Shown: one piece after another, positions 49,322-59,804 of the stretch | Position numbering within the stretch: the first letter of the stretch is position 1 | Layout: each line of letters opens with the position of its first letter | Source: Leuctra nigra | Taxonomy: Eukaryota > Arthropoda > Insecta > Plecoptera > Leuctridae | Assembly (NCBI GenBank): GCA_934045905.1 | Contig: OW203762.1 | Location: 38,789,702 to 38,853,701 of the forward strand | DNA: 64,000 nt | Reading direction: 5' to 3' | Made by a program: the position numbers and the translations under genes | The notes under the pieces: generated by a model | The model's input: the letters and a program-made list of their open reading frames with translations, nothing else | Databases searched by the model: none | What the model was told of the DNA's origin: nothing

Positions 49322-49395
49322 GGAGACTCATTTGCCATTCGACGGAGGGCTCGCGGTGTCCCACGCGCTAACCGGCCGAGCTACCGAGGCCGGAC
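49322..49395 (-). repeat. tRNA-like SINE head
   Basis: On the minus strand GGCCTCGGTAGCTCGGCCGG, then TTAGCGCGTGGGACACCGCG looks like the acceptor, D-arm and anticodon region of a tRNA, with box A TAGCTCGGCCGG. A proper box B does not follow at tRNA spacing, so this is a SINE fragment, not a tRNA gene. Confidence 0.6.
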
Positions 49396-52086
49396 CAGGA
49401 ACGAATCAAGATTCTGGTCTCACGGGAGCTAGGGACAATTTTAAATCAGGAGCCCGACGAGGCTCCATCTATATTGGAGAAAATTCGTTCACTGCACACA
49501 AACACACACAAGTAAATGCGTTTACAGAGAACAAAATACAAATCAGACCTCTAACCTTGTTCAGTCAAGATGGAGCTTGCGATTTGGGGTTTCGGGGAAC
49601 ACGGAACGTAATAAAGTGTATTGTTCTTTTGTGTATTTGTACAGTTATTTCGGTGGTTTTTAACGACACTGATAAGAAACATTCCCTACTTACTCTCGCA
49701 AAAGACGTGAATGAATAAAATCACAGCAATTAGACTTTTTCGTTGCTGAATGCAAAACTATTATAATAGCAAAGTTCCTGTGCACGACCGTGTTTATAAA
49801 ACTGATTTAAACAGGGATTTTATTTTATTGAAAATACTAACTAAACAAAACTCGAGAGCAGATACACAACGAGCTTCCAAGAAGTTCACAGAATGATAAA
49901 TGCTTGAAACAAATACAAATCGATCGTTTCAATTTAACTTGACAGAGTGAGAGGAGAAGAGTGAAAAGGCAATATTGTCAAGTCCTAGAGACACTGGCAC
50001 TTATTCTGACAACACTCAAGTCAAATAAATACTCCGCCAAGTGAAGCACTTATGACGACGACTCGAAGACTCCTTTCCAACCACATCACGTATCACCGTA
50101 GCTACAGCCCTACCACCAGGTCCCCACTACTGCCATCCCACATGAAAAATCTACAACAAAATCGTGGATTCTTTGTAGCCCATCTAAGGAAGTGACTTGT
50201 GACAGATGCCACAACCGGCAATTGAGCATGAGAGTAAGTAAGGTAACTAGTATTCGACGCTCACTGACGACAATGGACGCCGATGTTGACGTAACGATTG
50301 GGACAAACTTTGTATTGTTACTCACAGCTCAGGTTATACCTACTTGTTTTTTTTGAACGTACACTTCATTCTAGCGGAGACTTTCAGAGTAGGATATTTG
50401 AGTACAAAATCCTCATGTTAAGTTTGAAATATCACAATCGCAGATCGTAAGAAATGTGAGCGCATTTGCGTAACACTAAAATATTAGTGGGACGACCAAT
50501 TTTAAACAAATGTTCAATAAAGTTTGTGGATATTTGATTTTATTCTCCATTCAGTCTCCGAGTAATATAGGTTAACAACACATTCAACATTGAAAAGAAC
50601 TCAAAAGAAATTGTTGTTTTCCATTCAGCTCTCCGAGCTCACGCTTGTACAATGTTATGACGGGGAACAATATTTCGTTGTCAATTTCTTCCTGAAACTA
50701 GCGTGTTATTCTCGATCACATGTAACAGGAACAGCGAAAATAACACTCTCATAAAAACCTTGCGTTTAACGGAAAACAAGAAGAAAATGTTGATCACGAA
50801 TACCGAAAACTTAACGATTTGCTGGCCAATCATTAAACGCCATCAGTAAGGGTGGGTATTTTTTTTATTTACCTCGATTTGCCGAGAGAAATAGAGATGA
50901 TATTCCTGAGATTAGTTCTAAATGATGTTATTACTTTTATCTTATCCGAGATGTGTTTCTATTAAGATTATACAGTTATATACCTCTTAGTTGCTTCTCC
51001 CGAGAGCTAAAGCTGCCAGGGGACACCACTTCTATACTAATTCTATAATAAAGACATGATTAAAAAAGTTACTTTGCATACTGAAACTGATAATAAAAAA
51101 TTTAATCATGAAATTATTATTTCCACCCTTCACATGAGACAAGTGTACTTATAGCTTATAATTTCTACGAGTAAGATAAAAAAAATTATAACGTCTGAAT
51201 TGTACTTTTAATTGGAAAAATAGACACCCTATTTTGGGGTTGCTAGTCCATATTTTTTAAGAGAAACTGATAAGGGCACATTACTTGACAAATACGTAGG
51301 CATGAATGAAATGTTCCTGTTTTTAATTTTCAAATCTATTTCACTATGAAATAAGATAAATTGAACTGGGTAAAAGAATCTGTTCATGACGGTCACATTC
51401 AGAAGTTGTTTACAAGACCGTTCATACCATAAATGAGAAGGGAGTGGAAAACATGGTGAGAGCCAAAATAAGTATTCTGGGATACAAGCAATAATTCTTT
51501 CTCCTGTCATTGATTATTATGCGTTAGCAATACACAAAATGCTTTTGCGGTGTTCCCGGTGATATTTTCGAAGTTGTGAGCGTTTATATACTAGTTTTGC
51601 AGACACAGTCGTCGAATATTTAAAATCTGCATTTGTTTTAAATATGGAAATATGTTTTAAACATGTATTTCTCCCCACCCCGCAAACACATCACGCTGTC
51701 ATTTTGATCTTGATAGGAAGTTCGACGTACAAAGTATTCAACAATCGAAATATTTTGAAACACATGCATTAGTGATTGATATATCAGGATCTATCATTAA
51801 CGTCAGCCTCGCAGTTGTAAAATAATCCCATCTTGAACGTGGCAAATGAGCTCTAATATTCTTGACGATTGGTTCTCGACCCCCACGCAAGCTGGCGCTG
51901 GCGGGACGTGAGTCAAGTGAGAGACGTTTCATCTCCTTCTTCTGGAGCAATCAGTCAATGCCACCTAGTTCGCAGCAACCCACATGACACCAGGAAGATA
52001 AACACCATTCTGACTAATTAGATTAACCTCTGCGTTAGAATAATGAGGCAAGACAAGACAAGAAAAATATTGCGTTGTCATCGCTG
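49396..52086. other. AT-rich non-coding stretch
   Basis: No credible gene was recognised. Confidence 0.45.
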
Positions 52087-52102
52087 CCCCCCCCCCCCCC
52101 CC
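52087..52102 (+). repeat. Poly-C tract (16 C)
   Basis: Followed by TCCCCCTCCC. Confidence 0.9.
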
Positions 52103-52926
52103 TCCCCCTCCCATGTCAATATCAATATCACCTCAACCTGAATGCAGCCGAGAAAGGAGAATGTTTCTTATGTTTGTCAATATTAACATTTCCGAGACGT
52201 TCTCGGTTGACACGAAAGTAAATGCTCAGGTCATATTTAAAGACAGCACACTTCCTCAAACCACTACAGTAAAAATAAAAATTGCCTAATATTAATTTAT
52301 TTGTCACATACTAATAATACATTTTGATTAAATATAATAACTTTATAATTAAAGTTATACAACAAGAGTACAAATTATTGTGCATTGAATATTTGTGTTA
52401 AAATATTTCGTGAATACGATTTACGTTCGTATGGATAGGCTGTTTTCATTTTATCTTGGTATAAACCATCATATTATTTAAAATGAATAAACATTATTAA
52501 CGTAAATAATTAAATAATAATTTAAAATGTATGGGCATAGAATTGGACGCAGTATTGGTATTTTTACAAGTACAAGTATTTCCTTTGTGTCTAAAATTCG
52601 TCACTGCTAAGGTCTCCTTCCATCACCTCTTGTTTCGTCGTCTGCCGACTTCAACTCCACCTAACTATTAGTCTTGCGACCGGCAACAAAAGTTACTCCG
52701 TCAACGATTGTTCTTGGCCCATCTCACCTTACACGAGGGCGAAGTGATGAAGCGATTTTCTCCGGGCGTCGGAGAGGTTAAAGACGCTAAGCGTCGCGAG
52801 AGAGAGAAGAAGAGTAAGCGTCGGTCTACCGGGAATCTGTACTAATCGATGGGGACAAGCAGGGATTGTAATGGTCGTCTAGTGATTCATGGGCGTCGGG
52901 ATGCCAGGCGTCGAGACGGTTAACTT
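52103..52926. other. AT-rich stretch ending in a GCGTC-rich patch
   Basis: Positions 52740-52915 are rich in GCGTCG and GAGAGA words. A small basic open frame (ATG at 52747, stop at 52843-52845; MKRFSPGVGEVKDAKRR and on) is present but has no recognised relative. Confidence 0.3.
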
Positions 52927-52930
52927 ACCT
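52927..52930 (-). other. Candidate recursive splice site
   Basis: On the minus strand GTGCTATCTCTAG is fused to GTAAGTTAAC (junction between 52929 and 52928). This matches the consensus of a pyrimidine tract, YAG and GTAAGT. It is the third such site on this strand. Confidence 0.35.
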
Positions 52931-54646
52931 AGAGATAGCACGACAACTGCAGAAACGAATCAACACAATGCAATAACATTGAAACAATTAATATTTTTAA
53001 GCTTTTATATTTTATTATTTCATATTAAGTTTATTTCACCATCTAAGATGTGATGATAAAAAGTAAATTATATTGACAATTGTCACGATTTGGCCGAATC
53101 CCAGCATGTTTCATCTCACGTAATAATGTACTGTTTGAATATCACATATTGCAGAATAATGCAGAAAATGTTATGAATTAACTATCTGCTCTAAATTCGT
53201 AAAATATGATACCAAATGTAGCATTCACAAAATGTGCAGGAATTTCGAATACATTTTAATATTTTGTACAGGTATACGGTAAAAAGAGAACGATTTGATT
53301 TCAGTACAGTGTGGGCGTTGGAAGCACAAAAATATGTGTTTAAGTAGAATGGGAGGCAGCTCGGCACAATGATTCCATTCGTGATTGACACGTGAAAGTA
53401 AAGTATACGACACAACTGATACGCACCACGCATTGCGAAACACCACAGCAAATAGTTCACTCAATGCTTTACATTCGCTTGAAATGCGCCTTGGAATGTT
53501 TTCTTACAGCAATCACAGCATTCGTAGAGCGATCTGTGCGCGATTCGCCGTCAATTTCTGGCTTTTTCCCCCGCGATAAGTATTCCGCTAGCATTCAAAC
53601 CGTATAATACATCAGCATTCGCATCTCGATAGAGCCATTCGCTCAACATGGCTATGAAAACGAATAAACTGATCCACCGGGTGCCTAATTCGCAACATAC
53701 GCGCGATATGTTAGGCAAATCACCAACCAAACCGCAACACAACTCCCTCTAGAGATCTACGTATTACCAATCGGAAAGATTTTTATGTGCTCTATACGGA
53801 AATGGAAAAAACGTTTCTTCCATTTCCCTCTGACTCTCTCTTCAGACCGCAAGTTTTTATCGACTCAAAACCAAGCCCTGATAATAATAAAACCCCCGCG
53901 AACTGAAGATGGTAACGGATACCTTGCCTCATGTTTTCTCTATACGCATCTCATGAATGGCGTAGACATGTTCTGAATAAGGGAGAAAGAGAGCAAAAGG
54001 AAAATGTAAAACCATATGAATGAAGATTTCAGGAGGAAACAGTTTCATTTCCATCTCGTTCTACCTTTTTTCTCTGAGCATTTTCCCCATCTAAATCCCA
54101 GTGTACAGAGTCATTTTACCTATATATTCTCTGTGAGAATCCGTGACATAGGTTACATCTCGAATATATTCCGTCACTCGTTACATTGCGTACTCTTCCT
54201 TTCCCTTGAGACAAAACTAAGATCCTCGCAAACCCATCCAGTTATTAAGTTGTCGTCAGCAAATGAATGCACTCGTGCAGCAAAACGTTACATAAAGTGG
54301 GAACTAAAGTGAACTGCCCCACAATTTTATCTTCTGAACATAGAAAACGACACCTTTTTCAATTACATCGAGTGCATGTTACCATTCAAACATTTCAGAC
54401 GTAAAAATATCCACTTTTGTTTTGTGGCTCTTGAATTTCCGAAAAAAACGATGTCACCACAACACGTATCCATTGCGAGGGGGTGGATTGGGGAGGGGTT
54501 GGGTATCGGGGAGAAGAAAAAGAGCACAATACGTATAGGACGATTTCCATTGCATTTTCCTTACCCTATACCCCAATTTTTGCCCACGATATCAAAATGC
54601 AAAACGATATGGCCCGGCCGTGGATGGCAATAGCTTCTACCATGTT
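52931..54646. other. AT-rich non-coding stretch
   Basis: No gene is recognised. Overlapping open frames near 53190-53740 on both strands have no family signature. Confidence 0.4.
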
Positions 54647-54662
54647 GGGGGGGGGGGGGGGG
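54647..54662 (+). repeat. Poly-G tract (16 G)
   Basis: Uninterrupted, in a purine-rich surrounding. Confidence 0.9.
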
Positions 54663-55654
54663 TTACAGGAGAGGGGGATTCTTTTTTACTAGGGACGTCT
54701 CGCGGGAGACGTAAAGAAGAAGGAAGAGGGAATTTATGGACGCTGCGTGAACCCGCCGGTTCAGAGACAATAGACGCCCGGAAAAACGACGATACTAGCT
54801 CTCACATAAGATACGTCAAACGACGCTTCGAGCGGGAAAAACTACACAACAGTGTTCGAAAATTGCCGGGGTTTGATCTGTCAAATATGAATTTTTGATC
54901 CAAAATGGTTTAGAATGTTGTATCATGAAAAATAGAATTCCTGCATTTTCTGCAATATTACTCTCGACAAAGACCTTGTGGTCTTTTAGGTCTTTCACTT
55001 AAATTAAATTTTAAAATACTGAGTACTCGTATGACCTATATCTAGCATAATAATCAGAGGGAGAGGCAAATCTCTGTGTTATTGAAAATGTGTCCTGATT
55101 TATATTCTATGTCTTGATATGGCGACAACCCATGACAGTCCTAGAATATCCTCTAAATAACTGTTAAACTTAAATTTAACAAAGCAGTGTAAACCCGACT
55201 CTAACAATGATATTTAAATCTAAACAATTACCTAGTAAAGAGTGTCATTGGTATCACATTTAATACGTCACTACGCAGGTCTGAGCCAATGAGGGTTCCG
55301 TCTGATAACACGAATAAAAGACGGGATACTCAACTAGTAGGCATACATCGCTACCGCATCTTATTATTTTTGAATATGTTTACATACAATTACTCAACCA
55401 ATTACCTGGTTGATCATTTCAAACATGCACGCTTAAAAACGGACGTCATCACATATAAGGAAGCGTATGGATAGCAACTGACTTGGTAAAACCCGTGATC
55501 GCTCAGATCAACCACAAGGTCGTCCGCCAAGACAGAACAATCGAAGTGTCTACTGTTGCCTCTGTCGTCATCACACGCTGCATGACAACAGCTTCCAGTT
55601 CATCAGTGTCGGTCACAGCGGCGTTGTGTCAAGATGTGAGAGAAACCTCGCCTT
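54663..55654. other. Upstream region of the first PGRP gene
   Basis: It includes the presumed promoter and 5' UTR of the receptor gene starting at 55655. No clear TATA box or strict NF-kappaB site was found. An in-frame TGA lies 15 bases before the ATG. Confidence 0.4.
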
Positions 55655-56591
55655 ATGAAGACATCGTGCGACTGCACAGACATGTCTGCACTGATGAAGA
55701 AGAATAGTGATCTCGTGGTACTTGACGTTTATGACGTTTCCAGAGTTGATGAAGATTATGATGATGATTCAACGTCGAATGATAGCGGAGTTGTGACAAA
55801 ATGTAAGAGTAAAAACGTCAATGAGGGCGTTGATGATAATAAAACATGTTCTGTGTTGAATATGGATAGTGTACTTGGTGCTGTTGAAGTTGACGCCGTT
55901 TCCAGAGTTCATGATAATGTTTCAACGTCAAATGATAGCGGAGTGATATCAAAATGTGAGCGGAACAACTGCATGGGGCCGTCGTGTGAGGGCGTTGTTG
56001 ATAATAAAACGTCTACAGTGTTGAATATGGACTGTGCACTTGGTGCTGTTGAAGTTGATGCCTTTTCCAGAGTTCATGATAATGTTTCAACGTCAAATGA
56101 TAGCCGAGTGGTATCAAAATGTGAGCGGAACAACTGCATGGGGCCGTCGTGTGAGGGCGTTTATGACAATGAACCGTCTTTAATGTTGAAGAGTGAGCTT
56201 GTTGTAGTTGAAGTTGATGACATTTCCAGTGATGACGACAGTGACGATGATGACAGTGATGATGATGACAGTGACGATGATGACGATGAACCAGGTGACT
56301 TGGACATTGTTGCAAGGAATCAGGAAAGTGGGAACTTTGGGAATATAGTTGTCAAGAACTCCAGGGATGTGAACTTCGGGAACAGAACTGTGTATCAGTG
56401 TCCAGTGACGATTAGGCAGGTTGTTTACGCAGGCAACAGAGATCATAGGATCCGGAATGTCAATTATCTTCCCGGACTTGACACGGCTCCAGGTGTGAAC
56501 ATAGAAATAGGAGATTTATCTCAATCGACGAGATCTCAGACTCCAGAACTTCATTCTCAGGAGGGGAATAAAGTTCAACAAAACAATCGAG
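55655..56591 (+). CDS. Gene 1 exon 1: cytoplasmic tail with repeats and RHIM-like block
   Basis: It ends at donor CGAG|GTAATT in phase 1 and codes for 312 residues plus one base. The ATG at 55655 is the first after an in-frame TGA; later in-frame ATGs at codons 10 and 14 are alternatives. DNA repeats of 162 and 165 bp begin near 55736, 55898 and 56063, each with VSTSNDS and a Cys-rich segment. The Asp run is encoded by GAT/GAC repeats at about 56230-56290. Confidence 0.85.
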
Positions 56592-59500
56592 GTAATTACG
56601 TTGCAAGGGACATATTTTACCGTGTCGTTTATAAGATTTGGCTGGGCTGAATTAATTAGCAATGAAATAAACTAGAACCAAGCTTGACTTATGCGTTGAT
56701 TAATCGAGCATTGTTGTCTATTGTTGAGGTTGATTATCTTAAAACAGCTGTAAACAAATCTAAGGTAATGAATAAAAAACAAGAGATTAATTTCAGTTAC
56801 CAGGTTTTACAATAACTAATGTATACTGATTAATAGATTAGTTGCAGTGAGTAACTTCCTCAATAGATCGATATTGGCAACTATTCAAAATATAAGTTAA
56901 GTTGTCAATAACTCTTTAAGCCTTGCGAATTTTCGATTATACTTTTATAAAATATGACAAAATTGGCTTGACGACCATGATCGTGATCGAACAAACGGTT
57001 AAATTTTACTTTTGCACCAATCAGAGTTCAAACAAAATCTCTACACCAAATCCAGGTAATAATTACGAATATGCGTCAACAACCGGAAAAAAACAAACGT
57101 TAAATGTAAACTCACAATAACATTAAATACGAATTTTATTTCAATATGTTATTGTCCATCTATTTCCTTCAAAATCTATTTATCCTACGTCACTTTAAAA
57201 GAATGTATAGCTACACCTACATTATTCTTATTCGTTTCTAGCACGTGAACACTTTCTAATTTGTTTGCAATAAGTTTTGACAGAATTAAACCCGCTTAGC
57301 GCTTCGTGTCTTATCCTTTTGAGTTCAGACGAAGGTCAGCGATTCCATCCATGCATGTGATTCGGCATGTTTATACACGTGGTGTGAATATGTGACATCT
57401 GCACGTTATTGACATTAGAACATTTCTTATGAAGTCAAAATATATCCAAAAAGAATGTGATGTTAATTCAAATAATAAAGACTGTTTCCTACATTTCTAC
57501 TCCGAGGGCAAAGGAAGTAGTCACCTCATTTGATAAGGAGACGCAATCTATTTGTGAGGCGTATCATGAGATAATAAGTGACTAATTTCTCTAGATTTGA
57601 AGACTGAGGAGGAAGAAGCCATCAAAGCAAATTGCCACCTGAGACGTCGTTACGTCGTCTGGATAACGACGGCAGGCGTCGTCGCCATCCTGACAGCCGC
57701 GACGCTTGTGTTTATGCTTCCCGCAGCGCCGACAAAACACGGTGAGACAATCCAGACGCACCACTCTCAGCATAAAATGTACACTATTCTTGAATAAAAC
57801 ACTGGTATTATATAATTAAAAATCAATAAAAATGGACCGCGATGTTTCGCTTACTCGTTCGGTTGGCTTCCTCAGGCGAGACTGACAAGACAACACCAAA
57901 ACAAAACAAACCTAACTACTAGCTTAAACTGACCCCTACTGAGCAATCGGTGAACTTGCCATGCCCCCTTTCATCCCGCGTAAGCAAATCTCGCCGCACA
58001 ATACTGCGCCATGAGTCATCGAAGAAATAGCTCGGTTGGCTGATAATGTTTTCATTACCCAAAATAAAAGCAGCTTCAATAAATGTATCAATATTTCGGA
58101 TTGTTTTCTTTATAAATTTCCGCAGCAGAATCCAAATTAAAATTATTACCACTGAAGAAGAAACTGTATGATCCTTCACCTTGTCACGATGTTCTTCGTA
58201 TTCCAAGAGGACTTCTAGTTTCACCTACATACAACTCTTGACACTGACAAGGCAACATACAAGCTTCTTAGATTGGTGTACATTTTAACAATTCCCTGGC
58301 ATAGATCTTCTCGTTTTATTACCTCTCAACATAGTTGACACCTGGACTCGAACCGAAATCTGTGTCAAGAGTGAATACCAATTTCGCGAATGTCTAGGTA
58401 CTTCGTAAATAGAATTAAATAGTGGATGTTTACATCTACAACCTATGTAATAATAAATACACTACTTTTTATTGTATGGGGAATGATAGTGATAGACTGA
58501 TAGTTGATAGAGCTCTCGCCCGACAAATAAGAGTCGCGGGTTCAAGCCCGATAATTTTCACATAGATGTTCTTTCTTATCATCCTGACTCCGCAGGACAT
58601 TATCCATGGTACTCTGTATTTATTCATACATGTAAACAACGGAGTTAACGCCTCAGGTCCTCTAATTTGGACCTTCGTATAATCGGGAGAGTCGGAGTAA
58701 CCGAGACATCTTCTGCGATTTGCCGTAATTGGCCGATTTCCTTTTTTCAGAAATAATTGTATTCAAGATATTTCGAATGAACTTATGTAAATAACTGCAA
58801 TGTCCATCTAGAAACGACACCGACACTTCGCATCCATCAGCGCGTTGATTGGTCAGCAAAGCCCGAAGAGGATTCCCTTCCACTTCGTACTCCAGTGCCC
58901 TACGTCATGATCAGTCACACGGTTCAGTCGAACTGCAGCAATCTCGACGACTGTGGGAACCTCGTGCAAATAGCACAAGACTTGCACCTGAGCAACGGCT
59001 GGGGCGACGTCGGGTACAACTTCCTTGTAGGAGGCGACGGTTACGCTTACGTCGGACGCGGCTGGGACAATGTGGGAGCCCACACGATTAAGTTCAACAG
59101 CTGCAGTATTGGTGAGAGACATCTTTATTCGGGATTTGATTGTTGATTTTGTCATTCATTTTGTTCACTCAGCACTAATGTCAACGGTTTAGGTTCAATA
59201 AAATTACCTTGTTTTTTTTGTATGATTTTACTTTTTAGACGATAAACGAACTAGAAATTAACTGTGGCTCAATAGATTTCCATTAGGACATGACATATTT
59301 TACATACACATCTGGTAACTGATCGAGATTTATTTAGAGATTTTGCAAAATATTATATTTTTGAATATTTAATAACACATGAGTGATAAAGTTTTAAATT
59401 TTGTTAGTTTTATAAACACACTTTGCGTTAAATCAAAATTACTTTGTTTCCAAGAATCTGCTAAAACGAATTATTTAAAATGGTTCCTTTCTTATTTTAT

Positions 59501-59804
59501 TTATTAACTAACAATGCATCTGTTCTCTGGCACAGGGATTGCATTCATCGGTACATTCAGCTCCACACATCCACCTCGACAGCAGATGGATGCTGCGCTG
59601 CTCCTGATAGCTAAAGGAGTTCGTCTCGGCAAGATTCGTCCTGACTATCGCCTGCTTGGTCAACGGCAAGTCTCGTCATCGGAGAGTCCGGGAAATGCTC
59701 TCTTCGAAGACCTGAAGAAACTATCTCATTTCAGTGAAAAAGCCCTGAGTTGTGCAGTGGTTGAGACTGACATGAACGCAGAGTTGAAAGTGCAAGTGAA
59801 ATGA
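55655..59804 (+). CDS. PGRP-LC-like transmembrane peptidoglycan recognition receptor (gene 1), four exons
   Basis: Joining 55655-56591, 57595-57741, 58812-59111 and 59536-59804 gives a single frame of about 550 residues. All introns are GT-AG and phase 1. The N-terminus has no signal peptide. It carries three 54-55 residue repeats, an Asp/Ser cluster (about 191-212) and a cryptic-RHIM-like block (VNFGNRTVYQCPVTI, 239-253). A transmembrane helix (about 332-354) after RRR suggests the N-terminus stays inside. The ectodomain is a PGRP fold: VDWSAKP, the Cys pair 403/409, DVGYNFLVGGDG, GRGWDNVGAHT and GIAFIGTF. Zinc ligands are replaced (S396, Q504, S512; only Y430 kept), so it should sense, not cleave. 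By analogy with Drosophila PGRP-LC it should feed the Imd/Relish pathway. It is the upstream member of a tandem pair. I withhold a gene symbol because orthology to PGRP-LC is inferred from architecture. Confidence 0.9.
56685..57060 (+). repeat. Degenerate family A relic in intron 1 of gene 1
   Basis: It has GCGTTGATTAATCGAGC at the start and GACGACCATGATCGTGATCG plus AACAAACGGTTAAATTTTAC later. These are the same words in the same order as family A copies at 2222 and 25803, but with most of the middle lost. Confidence 0.45.
57595..57741 (+). CDS. Gene 1 exon 2: transmembrane segment
   Basis: Acceptor TTTCTCTAG and donor CACG|GTGAGA; 147 bases, phase 1 to phase 1. It codes EEEE, RRR and the helix YVVWITTAGVVAILTAATL. 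It pairs with gene 2 exon 2. Confidence 0.85.
57822..58258 (-). pseudogene. Penelope-like element fragment (GIY-YIG endonuclease end) in intron 2
   Basis: On the minus strand MLPCQCQELYVGETRSPLG followed by IRR is the start of a GIY-YIG-type module as found at the C-terminus of Penelope-like elements. A frameshift leads into EEHRDKVKDHTVSSSVV and FIEAAFILGNENIISQP, also typical of that region. After the stop comes CCTGAGGAAGCCAACCGAAC and GTAAGCGAAACATCGCGGTC, similar in style to the 3' ends of these elements. The copy is broken by frameshifts and stops. It explains why this intron is about 1.07 kb while the matching intron of gene 2 is 123 bp. Confidence 0.6.
58330..58400 (-). repeat. Possible tRNA-SINE relic
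   Basis: An exact box B, GGTTCGAGTCC, is on the minus strand at 58354-58344 in intron 2. No convincing box A was found. Confidence 0.3.
58485..58560 (+). repeat. tRNA-like SINE relic in intron 2
   Basis: GTTGATAGAGCTCTCGCCCG, then GAGTCGCGGGTTCAAGCCCG resembles the D-arm to T-arm of a tRNA with box B GGTTCAAGCCC at 58539-58549. It lacks a closed acceptor stem. Confidence 0.45.
58812..59111 (+). CDS. Gene 1 exon 3: first two-thirds of the PGRP domain
   Basis: Acceptor CCATCTAG and donor TATTG|GTGAGA; exactly 100 codons, phase 1. It carries YVMISHT, where the first ligand His is Ser, the conserved Cys pair, and the GRGWDNVGAHT loop. Confidence 0.9.
59536..59804 (+). CDS. Gene 1 exon 4: end of the PGRP domain
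   Basis: Acceptor CTCTGGCACAG. It codes GIAFIGTFSSTHPP, RPDYRLLGQRQVSSSESPG (ligand positions His and Cys now Gln and Ser), then FEDLKKLSHF and a short tail to TGA. An ATTAAA at 59931-59936 may be the polyadenylation signal. Confidence 0.9.

Noticed and set aside
48695..49718. Overlapping plus-strand frames of 100-144 codons
   Set aside because: They show no domain, no codon bias and no splice context. The third overlaps the SINE head.
55300..55340. NF-kappaB site upstream of gene 1
   Set aside because: GGGATACTCA does not meet the GGGRNNYYYY consensus at the last base, and no second site is near.
56013..56446. Minus-strand His-rich and Ile/Val-rich frames opposite gene 1 exon 1
   Set aside because: They are mirror images of the Asp-rich repeats on the coding strand.
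58853..59155. Minus-strand frame opposite gene 1 exon 3
   Set aside because: It is the complement of a well-supported PGRP exon.
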